Source: Kalmanozyma brasiliensis GHG001
Lineage: Eukaryota > Basidiomycota > Ustilaginomycetes > Ustilaginales
Reading direction: 5' to 3'
Length of the DNA stretch: 64,000 bases
Assembly (NCBI RefSeq): GCF_000497045.1
Contig: NW_015961981.1
Location: 808,401 to 872,400, forward strand
Shown here: in pieces, positions 20,514 through 30,928 of the stretch
Layout of the letters: the number at the start of each line of letters is the position of its first letter
How positions within the stretch are numbered: position 1 is the stretch's first letter
Made by a program: the position numbers and the translations under genes
Notes under the pieces: model-generated
Told to the model about the DNA's origin: nothing
What the model saw: the letters and a program-made list of their open reading frames with translations, nothing else
The model's database searches: none

Positions 20514-21168
20514 CTTGAGAAGGGACTTGATTGAAATCCACCAAGATGGGTAACGAAGGGAAGATAAAGGATGATGATGTGGTCGAGGTGAGAAAGGAAG
20601 GGTGGATCGGTGGTACTGTAGGTCAGGGCTGTTCCCGTTGTGCAAGCCAACTGCACGAGGCCGAGGTGCGTATCTTCTTCTCTGCGTGTCTGTCTGTGCT
20701 CAGCGTGCTTGGAGGCCAAGCTTCCCGGGATCTTCGTGCTTGCGTGCTTCTCTCTTTCTTGCTCAGGGACTCACCAACACGCCGAGAGATTGCGCGCCAC
20801 CTTGAGCCCCGCGGGCAACAAGCCTGACGTGGCAGCTAATAATTTCAAAGAGCAACACCCACCCGCCGCCCAGAGAATGGGCTCGTGCCCTCTGCATCTT
20901 TGGAATTTTGTCGGATTTTAGAGCTGTCCTCTGCTTTTGAATGTGTTGCGGGCGCGTACCTTCCAGCTCACCAGCCACGTCGGCTATCAAGTTTCGCTGG
21001 TGCCGCACGAGATGGGCGCGTCGAGTTGAGCGCGACCCCCTTCCGTAGTTGAGTAGGTTCAGCCTGCACATATGCCTCTCCTCAGGTTCCGCCCTCTCTT
21101 CATCAGACACACAAACTGGCGGTGTGAGTTCAGCGTTCATGCTGGTAATAAAATGGGAGCTACATCGG
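20514..21168. other. Intergenic region upstream of PDI1
   Basis: These 655 bp hold the PDI1 promoter and leader and the APC1 3' end, both minus strand. One stress-response-like element lies at 20825-20832. Nothing else coding is supported. Confidence 0.6.
20825..20832 (+). promoter_or_regulatory. UPRE-like element (TGACGTGG)
   Basis: TGACGTGG followed by CAGC lies about 310 bp upstream of the PDI1 start codon. It matches the metazoan XBP1/ATF6 UPRE core and contains the ACGTG core bound by Hac1-type bZIP factors. PDI genes are classical targets of the unfolded protein response. The role is inferred. Confidence 0.4.
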
Positions 21169-24100
21169 TCAAGACCCGCCAAGCAACTCGTCGATGACAT
21201 GATCGAGGATGAAAGCAGTCCAAGGCGCTCTGTTGGGGCCTCCAAAGGCTGCATCGGTGACCATGTGGACCTTCTCTCTGAGTTGCGTAGCATCAGTTGG
21301 ACCCGCGGCTGGCTGAGCCGAACGTATGAATTGCCGGATGAAGTCAACCAGACCGCGCACCTCGTTCATGCTAGGCATCTCGCTCATCACCATCACCTTC
21401 CAAGCGTCTTCAGCCTCTAAGAGGGCGGCGCTGAAGCCCACCCCTGGCCTCGAAATGAGACATTCCGTCACAGCATCTCGGACCGCTGCGTCGCCTTCGA
21501 AGACCTTCCTGGCCTGCTCTTGCGCATGCAGCCGTAACAACGTCAGCAAAGCAGGCTGGACCAACGGCAACGGCTTGCTGGCACCGTCGTCGTTGCCCTC
21601 TGCAAACAGGCGTGCAAAGTGATGCTGATAGAAGTCATCGGCGAGGCGGATGTCACGAGACGGTTGAAACAGAGCGTCGACGCCATTGTCGTGCTTCAGC
21701 TGCACAATGCTGGCGTACGCGGGCAAGACATACATCTTGTCCATCGTCAGACATTCCATCACCAGCGCTCGCATCGCTGACACCGTTGCGTCCGACTGGC
21801 TAATTTGGTCGGCGTCCGACGACGACCCAGAGATCTGACCCAAGCAACGGACGAGCTCGCACTGCTTGCCTGCAGCCGAGAAGCCGCGCGTCGCTTCCCT
21901 GAGCTCAGGCACGCCGGGTCCGATCCGTTCGGCAGCGTCTCCCGACACATCCATCGGCGCTGTCTCGAGAGCGCGCGAGGTCAAGCTTCGGCTGCCGTTA
22001 GGGTCGGCAAGATAGTCCAGGTGAGCCGCCTTGCGCTTCACAAAGAGCATCTGCGATGTGGCAGAAGCGGACGCTCGTGCAGCCCGAGCGGCTGCCGATC
22101 CCGTCACCACATTGCGATCCGATATCGAGCTGCCGTCGATGCTGGCTGACCAGTACCTATCTGTGGCGCTTCGAATGGATCCAGACAAGTGGCGATTCGG
22201 CAACAGCAGTGGAGTAAAGGTGCGTTTGTTGTCGCTCGCGATAGCATCGCCTTCAGCAATGTGGACGGGCAAGCTCACGAGCTGATTCGAGTCGACGTCC
22301 GTAGCGACAAGCAACCTTGGCTCGATGGCGAGGTACCAAAGGTGGCGGAACGCTTGCAGGTGCGCACGATTGTCACCGCTGGATCGAGGGAAGGGAGGCA
22401 CGAAAGAAATCAGCAGGGCTGCGACCGCCAGATCCGACGTTCCCAGCGTGAATCGCCCTCCGCCGAGGAAGAGCAGTCCCAGCGCCATGTGCGTCGCCAT
22501 GTGGCTACCGTAACACGTATCGCCATCCACATCGCCGTGCGCTCTTCGTAGATGCCGGAGCAGGTCAACGTCTCCGCTGCCTGCGAGGACCATCGCGAGC
22601 GCAATCCTCGCTTGGTCCAGCGCCGCTTGAAGGGCTGATTTGCGGATCTTGGCAAAGAACGAAACGGCCTGCACCTTGGCCTGCTTCTCCAGCCTGTTGA
22701 GCTGCTCCCACAAGCAATGGCTTGCCTTTGCATCTTTCGAGCCCGCATACTTGAGTCCGATCACAAAGCAAGCGCCCGTCTCCATGTTGATCTGAGCCAG
22801 CTGTGCCGCCTCGGATAGCGTCTTGCCGCACTCTATGCGCCTCTGCATCCACATGGGGAGGACGCCGAAAAGCCATTCCTTTGTCGGCTGGATGATATCC
22901 CACAGGATGAGGTAGCGAGCCAGCACATGGGCAAAGAGCACATCGGGGCGGAGCGAGTCGAGCTCGCGAGCTGTCCGAGGAGGCGCAACCACATCGGCCA
23001 TCGTCGGACTGCCCGAGCGCAGGTAGACCAGACCCAAGGCGAGAGCAGCAGGCGCCGAAGTCAAATTGATCTCGCCGGCGTCCTTGCCGGCGTCGTCGGC
23101 TCGAAGACCGCCCGCGAGGGTTGCACCCTTGCCGACGTTGCTGCTGCCCTGAATGAGATGAATGAGGCGAGCAAGGATGCGTTTGTCTGGTAAGCTCTTC
23201 ATGCCCTCGCCTCGGCCTTTGCCGAGGTAGACCAGACCCAGCGCGAGACCCGCTGACAAAGAATAGGCCTCGCGGTATTGCGGCTGAAGGTGGGGAGTCG
23301 AAGACTCTTGCGCGCCGATCTGGTCCAACATGCGTTTGGCCGTCCAGCGGTGATTGCTGCCAAGGAAGAGAAGTCCCATCGCGAGCAGGCCGGCGGTTTG
23401 CGTAATGGTGGACAAGTTGAGCGGTGCCGAGTCGGGCGGCAGGAAAGCGGGGAGCTGCATCCCGATCAAATTTCGCGCTGTGGGGTCGGCCGTGCCTACG
23501 GTGGACACGGCCACTCCGAGCAGAAAGCCGATGGTGAGCAGATTGTTGCGCATCTTGAGGTATCGGAAGACATGAATGGGCGTCAACGACGGCAGCTGCT
23601 TCATCAGACCGAGTCCGTACAAGAAGCCTGCGTGACGTGCAGTGACCTGTTCGCCCAGGTGCGCAAAGATCCATTTGGAGTCGACCGTGATGTCGGAGGC
23701 CAAGTGGAGCTCGAGCACCGAAGCAACGCCATTGTGAAACTCAGGCCAGTCCAAGCCGGCCGCGTCCGCTTTCGTTTCTGGCTCGATGGTCAGACCGCGC
23801 GGTCTCACTTTGACGGTCAAGCAGATCGACGGAATTCGCCACTTGTGCGTGGGAGAGAAGCGCTGCGATGTCATAAAAAGCATGGCTCGACCCGCTGGAA
23901 GCGCCTTGGTACGTTCGCCGATCGCTGCGACGGCTGCGTTGTGCTGTTCGGTGATGGCGGTCTCCGTCTGGCTTTCGCCCTCGGCAACGTAGACCGAGTT
24001 GATCGAGTCGGTCCTGAGCATCGCCACCACATCGCGCAGTCGAAAGTCTCGACTGAACAGCTGGGCACAGATGGCATCCAGAGAGACGTCCTCTGGCAAG

Positions 24101-27100
24101 GTTCGAACCAGCTGCTCTGGGATCTTGCGCGCGTTCGCCGTGCTCAAGGAGCCACGCAGCGGCCAAGCATTGAGAACGAGCTCTGCACGTTGAGTCATGT
24201 GGTAGAAGGCGGCACTCTTGCCACTCGGTGGTTCGACCTGACAGCAGCGCATGGCCTCGTACAAGGGAAGCGAGATGCCAAAAGGCAACGCTCGCAATCG
24301 CTCGAGATCCAGTCCGTTCGAGATCGTACTTTCGACAACGGCCGCTGCGAGGTGCTGACGATCTTTGTGCGCTTGGCTGAACACGGAAAAGGTGCGAAGA
24401 ACCGCATCCAGCATCGGGAAGGCAGCAGCGGCGTGGGTGAGCTGTGCAAGACCGGCAGTGGGCTCGATCCAGCTCCGAAGCGAAGACGCTTGGGCGCGGC
24501 TGCCAGAGAGCAGACGGCGGAGCACCTGATAGAAGTCTTGCGGTGGCTCCTGCCCGTCTGCGTCCATGCTTCGACTTTGCTTTGACCCTTGTCCAAGCTG
24601 CGACGCGCCTTGACGCAAGGCAACGCGACAGCGGAGGGCTTCCGTCCAGGCGGATGATCTGCAGCGCTGTGCCAGGGCGGCACTCAGCTCTGCCACTTTC
24701 TTGACCTCGCCTTGCGAGTGGGAAGTGTCCAACTGCATCTCCTCGGCCAGCAGGTACAGCGTAAACAGAAGGGGGCCGGACTCGGTCGGATCCAGGTTGT
24801 TCTTCAGCGTCCCTTGTGGTGCCGCATTCCAGCCTGCCGAGTCGACAGCGGTGAAGGGAGCGAGGCCTTGCAGGAGGGGATCTTGGGCGAACAGACGGTG
24901 TGCTGTCGCGCAGCGGGCACTTGTGCGGTCAGCAGTTGGCTGTGACGACGAGAGCCCCAAGGCTAGCGAAAGAGCTGCCCAATCTGCATCCATTGCAGTA
25001 TGCCCGTGCCTTGACGTCAGTGGACCTTCCGTGAAGAAGCGCGCCTCGACCCACCGAGCCTGGATCTTTGCCGCGAGATGATTTGGCACGGTCTGCGATA
25101 GGACCCCGAGTACTCGAGCGGCTGTAGCACATCTCGGACGGAAGTCGAGCTGGACATCGATACGCTGTTGCGATTTCGTTGTCACGAGCTGAAAGCCAGA
25201 CCTGCCCAAGGTCGGCGCTGCCTCCAGACAGAGTGAGGATGCATCTTGCCTAATGTCTTTGAGTTCCGGCGCCAGAGGTCCGAACGTGGTGATGTCGAGT
25301 GACGGAATGCCTGGAGATGGAAGCCCGAAGTGAAGTTGTAAAGCTCCGTCTCGGGACATTGCCAGAACTTGCGTCGATTCTGGACCCAGCACCGATACCG
25401 GCAAGACTCCGATGCATGGAATGGCGGCAGCAGTCTGCAGCTTGCTGGGTGCTTTGCAGAAGGGAAGGTTTCGATACGTGTCGTACGAGCCCAATCGCTG
25501 ATAGCCAAGCCGACGTACAAAGGTTCGACCCAGACTTGGCATGGACAGGAACAGGTAGGTGGCGTCCGAATCGATGTGTCCGAACGAGGAGCCGCTCACC
25601 CGCAAATCCGCAAGGTCGGAGGCAGAGTTCAGATGTGGGATTTTGATCTCGTCCAAGAGGCATGTGCAGGCAAAACTGCGTGCAAAGCTGTCCATGTCTG
25701 CGACGCGGGCCAGGTCGACATCGCCGTCGTCGAGGATGGCATCGTCGACCTCCATGGCGTCTAGGCGCATCCCATCGATGGTGCCGGTGGGCATCGCGGA
25801 CGTGAACCGAGAGGGATCGACGCTGGTGTCGAGGCGGGACAGATTCATCGACATCCTTGGCTTGGCAGAGGAAGACGACGTGCGATTCGAGTTCCGGGGC
25901 CCTCCGTAGGGTGTACGCGCAACGGCCTGTGAACTGCGACGTAGGCGAGCCGCTGCGGTTGGGTTGGCAGGAATGCGCATGCTGGTGCCAGGACCGCCAA
26001 GCTCTTCCATCCTAGCTTCATGAGGGTAAGCACCAGACTGCAGGCGAAGACCATCGGCAGTGTGAGAGATGTTCCCTAGCGTGCGGTCTCGTCCCTGGCT
26101 TGCCTGATCGTCCTTGCGACCCGTGGATCTGCGGTCTGGTGCTCCTGAGTGCATCGCGCTGATACGTCGGCTGCGACCGCTCGGATCTCTTCCCATCCCA
26201 GCAGAGACCATGCCGCTGGTACGTCGGTCGAGATCGATACGGCTGCTTCTTCGAACCGAGGTGGACGGATAGCCCCTGCCTAGCGCTGTGCTGGCAGCAC
26301 CTCCCTGTGTGTCGGAGAGAGTGCGCGACAGGCCCGTCACGGGGTGTTGGTCGTCTCCCTGGCTCTGAGGCGCAAAGGCGGCAGGACCAGGGATGATGGG
26401 AACGCCATGGACACCAGCGCCACTGCTGCCGAGTGAGGACGGGGCGCGTGGCGTCGAGAGCAGTGCGGGTGTCGATTCGAAGGCGTTCGGCCGTGCGGCA
26501 TACGCATAGACGCGGATGGCAGAGTTTCGCAGACTCGTCGTGACGACGAAGGGTGGCCATCGCGCATCGTTCTCGGTAGAGACGTAGACGACGACCTCGT
26601 CTATTTCGCCGAAGGGGGACGCTGGACCGTGTGTGGTTGGCGTAGGGTCGGTCGAAGGCGCGAGGGAGAAGGACAGCTGCGGAAAGCGATCGACGGGCAC
26701 AAGATCGTCGTAGCAGCGGGACAGGTAGAAGACCATGGGCAGCAGCCGCGATGGATCTTGAGGAATCTGAGATGTGGATGCAGGATCGGTCTCGTCGAGG
26801 AGATGCGAGAGGCTCTGGCTCGAGTCGGACGATGTGCTGAGGTCTGGGAAAGGATACCCGATGCCACTGGAAGACGGTTGCAACGAAGGCCTGACTGCGG
26901 GACGTTGTAATCTCGAAGCAATGCGCTCGTCTTCCGATTCGATTTGGCGCTGGATGAGAAAGCCTAGCGGTGCTGGGAAGGCCTTTGCGAAGCGGAAAGG
27001 CAGGTCCATCTCGACCTGCTCGCCAAGGCCTGGAAAGTGAATGTGCATGGCTTGCTCGAAGAAGACGCAGAGCGCTCGGACGGGTGGATCAGGATGCTGA

Positions 27101-27546
27101 TTGGCACGTAATTTGCCAGGAGCGGTGTGGATGGTGTCCGGGGGGCTGACATGGAACAGGGTCCAGAACGCTTGCAAGACCGGGTTGGGAAAGGAGAAGG
27201 TGCGCATGAGGATGCTACCTCTTGTCCATGTGAGGGAGTGATCTTGCCATCGAAGCTCGTCGAGAGCGCAAGCGCCCTTGTTGAGACTATCATCTTGCTG
27301 ATGGACCGTGGTGACTGACGATGTCGATGGTGGTGACGAGGAGGTTGATGCTGTGGCTCCGCGGGCGAGATGCGAGGCGGATGAGACTGAGCTTCCCTGC
27401 GTGGTGGCTGTTGAGCGAGCGCGAATCTTTTGCAGACGTGCAAGTAGCTGAGACGACTCGCCCGTGAGGGAGGAGTCCCAATCGGATGTAGCCGCTCGAG
27501 TGTTGGAGTGCGCCACTCTTTGGCTGATGCGTTCTGCCGCCGACAT
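21169..27546 (-). CDS. APC1: Anaphase-promoting complex subunit 1
   Basis: A single 6.4-kb exon encodes 2125 residues. APC1 is the scaffold of the APC/C ubiquitin ligase that drives exit from mitosis. The signature is a series of proteasome/cyclosome (PC) repeats between about residues 1320 and 1700, for example YLKMRNNLLTIGFLLGVAV, QTAGLLAMGLLFLGSNHR, SLSAGLALGLVYLGKGRG and THMALGLLFLGGGRFTLG. The N-terminal half is interrupted by a long Ser/Arg-rich disordered insertion (about residues 370-620) where phosphorylation would be expected. The length exceeds human APC1 (about 1940) because of this insertion. The start MSAAERISQRV is the first ATG of the frame. It is divergent from UBC7. Confidence 0.93.
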   Translation of the reverse strand: MSAAERISQRVAHSNTRAATSDWDSSLTGESSQLLARLQKIRARSTATTQGSSVSSASHLARGATASTSSSPPSTSSVTTVHQQDDSLNKGACALDELRWQDHSLTWTRGSILMRTFSFPNPVLQAFWTLFHVSPPDTIHTAPGKLRANQHPDPPVRALCVFFEQAMHIHFPGLGEQVEMDLPFRFAKAFPAPLGFLIQRQIESEDERIASRLQRPAVRPSLQPSSSGIGYPFPDLSTSSDSSQSLSHLLDETDPASTSQIPQDPSRLLPMVFYLSRCYDDLVPVDRFPQLSFSLAPSTDPTPTTHGPASPFGEIDEVVVYVSTENDARWPPFVVTTSLRNSAIRVYAYAARPNAFESTPALLSTPRAPSSLGSSGAGVHGVPIIPGPAAFAPQSQGDDQHPVTGLSRTLSDTQGGAASTALGRGYPSTSVRRSSRIDLDRRTSGMVSAGMGRDPSGRSRRISAMHSGAPDRRSTGRKDDQASQGRDRTLGNISHTADGLRLQSGAYPHEARMEELGGPGTSMRIPANPTAAARLRRSSQAVARTPYGGPRNSNRTSSSSAKPRMSMNLSRLDTSVDPSRFTSAMPTGTIDGMRLDAMEVDDAILDDGDVDLARVADMDSFARSFACTCLLDEIKIPHLNSASDLADLRVSGSSFGHIDSDATYLFLSMPSLGRTFVRRLGYQRLGSYDTYRNLPFCKAPSKLQTAAAIPCIGVLPVSVLGPESTQVLAMSRDGALQLHFGLPSPGIPSLDITTFGPLAPELKDIRQDASSLCLEAAPTLGRSGFQLVTTKSQQRIDVQLDFRPRCATAARVLGVLSQTVPNHLAAKIQARWVEARFFTEGPLTSRHGHTAMDADWAALSLALGLSSSQPTADRTSARCATAHRLFAQDPLLQGLAPFTAVDSAGWNAAPQGTLKNNLDPTESGPLLFTLYLLAEEMQLDTSHSQGEVKKVAELSAALAQRCRSSAWTEALRCRVALRQGASQLGQGSKQSRSMDADGQEPPQDFYQVLRRLLSGSRAQASSLRSWIEPTAGLAQLTHAAAAFPMLDAVLRTFSVFSQAHKDRQHLAAAVVESTISNGLDLERLRALPFGISLPLYEAMRCCQVEPPSGKSAAFYHMTQRAELVLNAWPLRGSLSTANARKIPEQLVRTLPEDVSLDAICAQLFSRDFRLRDVVAMLRTDSINSVYVAEGESQTETAITEQHNAAVAAIGERTKALPAGRAMLFMTSQRFSPTHKWRIPSICLTVKVRPRGLTIEPETKADAAGLDWPEFHNGVASVLELHLASDITVDSKWIFAHLGEQVTARHAGFLYGLGLMKQLPSLTPIHVFRYLKMRNNLLTIGFLLGVAVSTVGTADPTARNLIGMQLPAFLPPDSAPLNLSTITQTAGLLAMGLLFLGSNHRWTAKRMLDQIGAQESSTPHLQPQYREAYSLSAGLALGLVYLGKGRGEGMKSLPDKRILARLIHLIQGSSNVGKGATLAGGLRADDAGKDAGEINLTSAPAALALGLVYLRSGSPTMADVVAPPRTARELDSLRPDVLFAHVLARYLILWDIIQPTKEWLFGVLPMWMQRRIECGKTLSEAAQLAQINMETGACFVIGLKYAGSKDAKASHCLWEQLNRLEKQAKVQAVSFFAKIRKSALQAALDQARIALAMVLAGSGDVDLLRHLRRAHGDVDGDTCYGSHMATHMALGLLFLGGGRFTLGTSDLAVAALLISFVPPFPRSSGDNRAHLQAFRHLWYLAIEPRLLVATDVDSNQLVSLPVHIAEGDAIASDNKRTFTPLLLPNRHLSGSIRSATDRYWSASIDGSSISDRNVVTGSAAARAARASASATSQMLFVKRKAAHLDYLADPNGSRSLTSRALETAPMDVSGDAAERIGPGVPELREATRGFSAAGKQCELVRCLGQISGSSSDADQISQSDATVSAMRALVMECLTMDKMYVLPAYASIVQLKHDNGVDALFQPSRDIRLADDFYQHHFARLFAEGNDDGASKPLPLVQPALLTLLRLHAQEQARKVFEGDAAVRDAVTECLISRPGVGFSAALLEAEDAWKVMVMSEMPSMNEVRGLVDFIRQFIRSAQPAAGPTDATQLREKVHMVTDAAFGGPNRAPWTAFILDHVIDELLGGS

Positions 27547-28459
27547 CGTGACAGGGACTGCGGTGTAGTCAGCTTCGCGGTGGTGCCGAAGCGTAGTTGG
27601 GTGTCTTTGGAAATCGACCCCTTAGCGAAGCGCCGGATGTGACGATGGTGTTGGCATTTTGTCGCCTCAGTGAGCGATGCGTCGAGCGCCGTGATCGTAG
27701 AGAAGATCGAGCAGTCACCTCATGCGAATGTATGTGACTTGGAAGAAGTGTCACTTTTGGCGGCGCTCCTTCCGACGCGACTCAGACCAACAGCGCCAAA
27801 GCACGTCTCAGCCTCCACAAGCCCGTATTTTTGGCTGAGGACGTGCTTGCCTCACTTTAACAGCCAAGTCGATTTTCTCACCATGCCTGCCTTGTCTCTG
27901 CTAGGGCCACTTACGAGACGGTGGGAACGATCGCAATGACAAGGAGAAGCTGATGTGCATACGTGTGTGAAAGAGCAGCAACACGGCCGCGACGAGGACC
28001 TGTGTTGCTGAGCAGCGACGGTGGGGCCTCGCTGTTCAGCTTGGGATCCGCTCAGGTGTTCTCGAGCCATGCAGGGTTGAGCTGACGCCCAAAAAAGCTG
28101 CGGAGCGGTGGGGCTTGCAACTTGCCGGGCTTCCACGGACTGCGACTACCTCTCCACTCTTCCACCTCGAACCAGACGCTACCTGCCTGCTCTTCCTCCC
28201 TCTCGCCTGCCTCATCCACGACGTCTGCTTATCGGCCTTTGGCTAAGATTCGCGCATTCAGACGTCTCAAGGAACGCAAACGTCAAAACCAGATCGGCAT
28301 TCACCAACCGCCACAGCTGGTCCACCATCTAGACGGACTACAAAACGACTTCGACCCAGAAGCAAGCTGGTCTCGGGTACTTTCGCGCTAGCATTGGTAC
28401 AGCCTCCGGATCCATCGTCACCATCCTTCGCTTCGGAACAAGCATCGCATTCACTCACG
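27547..28459. other. Divergent intergenic region APC1/UBC7
   Basis: These 913 bp hold two promoters. I see no TATA box close to either start and no supported coding exon. The UBC7 side (28130-28459) is C/T-rich, as is common in leaders of this genome. Confidence 0.55.
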
Positions 28460-29073
28460 ATGACTTCATCACCGGCGGGCAACACCCTGCTCCTCAAACG
28501 ACAGCTCACCGAGCTCCGCAAGCGGCCTGTCGACGGCTTTAGCGCCGGTCTCAAAGATGAGAGTAATCTCTTCGAATGGGAGATCATGATCATCGGTCCC
28601 AACGATACACTGTACGAAGGCGGTTTCTTGCGAGCAGAGTTGATATTTCCGCCAGAGTACCCTTTGCTTCCTCCCAAGATGAAGTTCATCACGCCCATGT
28701 GGCACCCCAATATCTACGCCGACGGGACCGTATGCATTTCGATCCTGCATGCGCCTGGCAAGGACGAGTGGGGCTACGAGGACGCAAGTGAGCGATGGCT
28801 CCCCGTGCACACCGTGGAATCGATCGTGAGTATCATGTCGGATATCAGGGCCCGTTGATGGTGCTAGACTCTTCGCTGACATCGCATTCGTTTTGCTTTT
28901 CTTTCGTCTCATTGCAGCTCATCTCGGTTATTAGTCTGCTCTCGGCCGACGTGCCCAACACCGACTCGCCAGCCAACATCGACGCTGCCAAGCAGGTCAG
29001 GGAAGACATTGCTGGCTACAAGAAGAAGGTGCGACGGCTGGTCCGACAGTCCGCAGAAGAGGCTTTCGACTGA
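28460..29073 (+). CDS. UBC7: Ubiquitin-conjugating enzyme E2, Ubc7/UBE2G2 type
   Basis: Two exons (28460-28825 and 28918-29073) with a 92-nt intron (GTGAGT...TTGCAG) encode 173 residues. The UBC fold is complete: HPNIYADGTVC with catalytic Cys92, preceded by PPEYPLLPPKMKF. Immediately after the active site is HAPGKDEWGYEDASERW, the acidic loop insertion that distinguishes Ubc7/UBE2G enzymes from other E2s. Ubc7 acts at the ER surface with the Hrd1 and Doa10 ligases in ER-associated degradation (family knowledge). The start is the first ATG of the frame; the upstream open frame begins only with TTG. It converges with POP2, about 300 bp between stops. Confidence 0.95.
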
Positions 29074-29375
29074 AAGCCCGGTGGAAAAAGCCTCAAACAT
29101 TAGACATCCCCTCTCCCCCTTCCTCACTGTTCCTCACTGCAATGCGTCCATCCCTCTCAAGTCGTCCATCAATCCATGTAACATCAGCAACCTTCACGAC
29201 GCGATTGATCTATCAAGTATCTCACGGACATGACTGAGAGTTCGCAGAGAGGCACAGTGACAAAGTGGATTCGAGTGGAGCAGCGCGAGCCGCATCTAGT
29301 GTTACAGGGTAGTGGTACAGAGAAGTGGAAGTCAATGCAGGGTCAAGAGGCGGTTCAATGCAAGGCGATCGGGCA
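29074..29375. other. Convergent 3' region UBC7/POP2
   Basis: These 302 bp lie between the stop codons of two convergent genes and hold both 3' UTRs. Nothing else is seen. Confidence 0.6.
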
Positions 29376-30326
29376 TCAGCGCTCGGTCGAAGCGGACAGG
29401 CTCGACTTGAATGGACTGCTGAATCCAGATCCGTAGCCGCCAGCCGCATAGCCACCCGACACGGAGCGTGGGATCGAGGACGCATCGTGGAAGCTCTGCA
29501 TCGAACCTGGTCGGCCCTGATTGTAATGCACCATGCCGTTCGCATGCGACGAGCTCGAAGAGAAGCCGTACAGACATCCGAGGTACTTGGAATCGTCGAT
29601 CTGGCCATCGAAGTACTTTTGCCGCATCTTGAAGAAGGTCGTCGCTGTGAGGAGGCTGTCGCTTCCTGCTTGGTGCTGTTGACCGATGCGGCTGACCTGC
29701 AGGTCATCTGCCACGTCTTGCAAGCCACCCTTCAGCGTCTTGCAGCTTCGCATCAGGAACTTGATATCGTAGATGCATGGGAACCAGACGCGAAGCAGAG
29801 CGAAGAAGTCGGCCTCTTGCGCTGGCAACGGACTGCATGTGACCACCTTGAGCAGATATCCGAAGTCGTAGCCGCTGTGGAACGAGACCCACTTGACATC
29901 ATCGAAGAGCGCAAGTCCGGATGTGATCAGGAGCTCGCCAAAGTGCTCCACGTCAATGCCCATCCTCTCGTGTCGGTCAAAGTCGAGTCCCGCCTTGGTG
30001 AGCAGATCCAGCGAGTCCGGCGCGCACATGTCGTCGTTGATGCTGAAGCGAAAGTTGAACTGCCATGTGCAGACGTCCGGTGGAAGGTTGCCGTTCTCGT
30101 CGCAGAGCGTGATGCCGAGCTGGATAAGTTTGAGCAGATCGACGTTGCATCGCAGTGTCTGGTAGTGGTAGTCGGATGAGCCTTTGAATGTCCCTATCGG
30201 CCTCGCAACGATGCCGGGGAACTCGGTGTCCATCGCTACATATGGGTACTTCTCGATTGTGTCTCGCAGCAAGCCCATTTCGAGCTCCACGTTCTCCGCC
30301 CATACCTCCCGTATTCTCCCCGCCAT
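29376..30326 (-). CDS. POP2: CCR4-NOT deadenylase subunit Pop2/Caf1
   Basis: Single exon of 316 residues. It is a DEDD-family 3'-5' exoribonuclease that shortens mRNA poly(A) tails in the CCR4-NOT complex. Catalytic acids are visible: D33-T-E35 in AMDTEFPGIV, the Asp in SFHSGYDFGYLL, and the late Asp/His region IGQQHQAGSDSLLT. The start MAGRIREVWAENVELEM is canonical for the family, without the Q-rich extension of budding yeast Pop2. The last 60 residues are a Ser/Gly-rich tail (GGYAAGGYGSGFSS) outside the nuclease domain. It is divergent from RPN10. Confidence 0.95.
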   Translation of the reverse strand: MAGRIREVWAENVELEMGLLRDTIEKYPYVAMDTEFPGIVARPIGTFKGSSDYHYQTLRCNVDLLKLIQLGITLCDENGNLPPDVCTWQFNFRFSINDDMCAPDSLDLLTKAGLDFDRHERMGIDVEHFGELLITSGLALFDDVKWVSFHSGYDFGYLLKVVTCSPLPAQEADFFALLRVWFPCIYDIKFLMRSCKTLKGGLQDVADDLQVSRIGQQHQAGSDSLLTATTFFKMRQKYFDGQIDDSKYLGCLYGFSSSSSHANGMVHYNQGRPGSMQSFHDASSIPRSVSGGYAAGGYGSGFSSPFKSSLSASTER

Positions 30327-30928
30327 TGCGACGGGTTACTATGATTAGAGAGCGGAAGTGTCTTGAATATGCTGACCTGCGCTACTCGTGAGAGGCGTCA
30401 GTGCCGGATCGAGACGCAGCGGCCCTTCGGTAGGCTTGGACGTTGACTAGAGCTTTGCGCTTCTGAGCGCTCGGGATGCTGGATGTGGGTTCGAAGAGAT
30501 CGACAAGATTGTTTTGAAGCGGGCGATCTCGTTCAGCTATGGAGGTGACGTTCAGCGTGTTCGTATTGAATGGTAGTGAGAATACAGGTGATCGAATCCA
30601 CAATCGCGCTTCCGAAACCCGAGAACTACGCCGCTCGGGCGCGTCGAAAGTGGAGCACCACGCAAGCTTTCAAGAGTTCAACACAAACGTTCTCCAGCGT
30701 TGCCGTCTTCTCCGCATCCCCACCACTCATCCTCACCGACGCACATCACATTCATAGCTGACATCGTCAACACGCGCATCTTCCTGCCGCAGAAACTGGC
30801 TTTGCATCCAATACCTCGCGCCTTGCCAGCAGCCTGCACAACCATCCGGCTTCAACGTTTGCCCTAGCCGCAGACCCCTCGATCAAGTGAACCCGCGGGC
30901 TTGCGAACAGCCGACACTCTATCTCATC
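30327..30928. other. Divergent intergenic region POP2/RPN10
   Basis: These 602 bp hold the two promoters. Short frames such as the one at 30570-30761 lack support. I see no clear regulatory motif. Confidence 0.55.

Noticed and set aside
23278..24585. 435-codon open frame antisense to APC1
   Set aside because: A shadow of the APC1 exon with no domain and no independent splice or start evidence.
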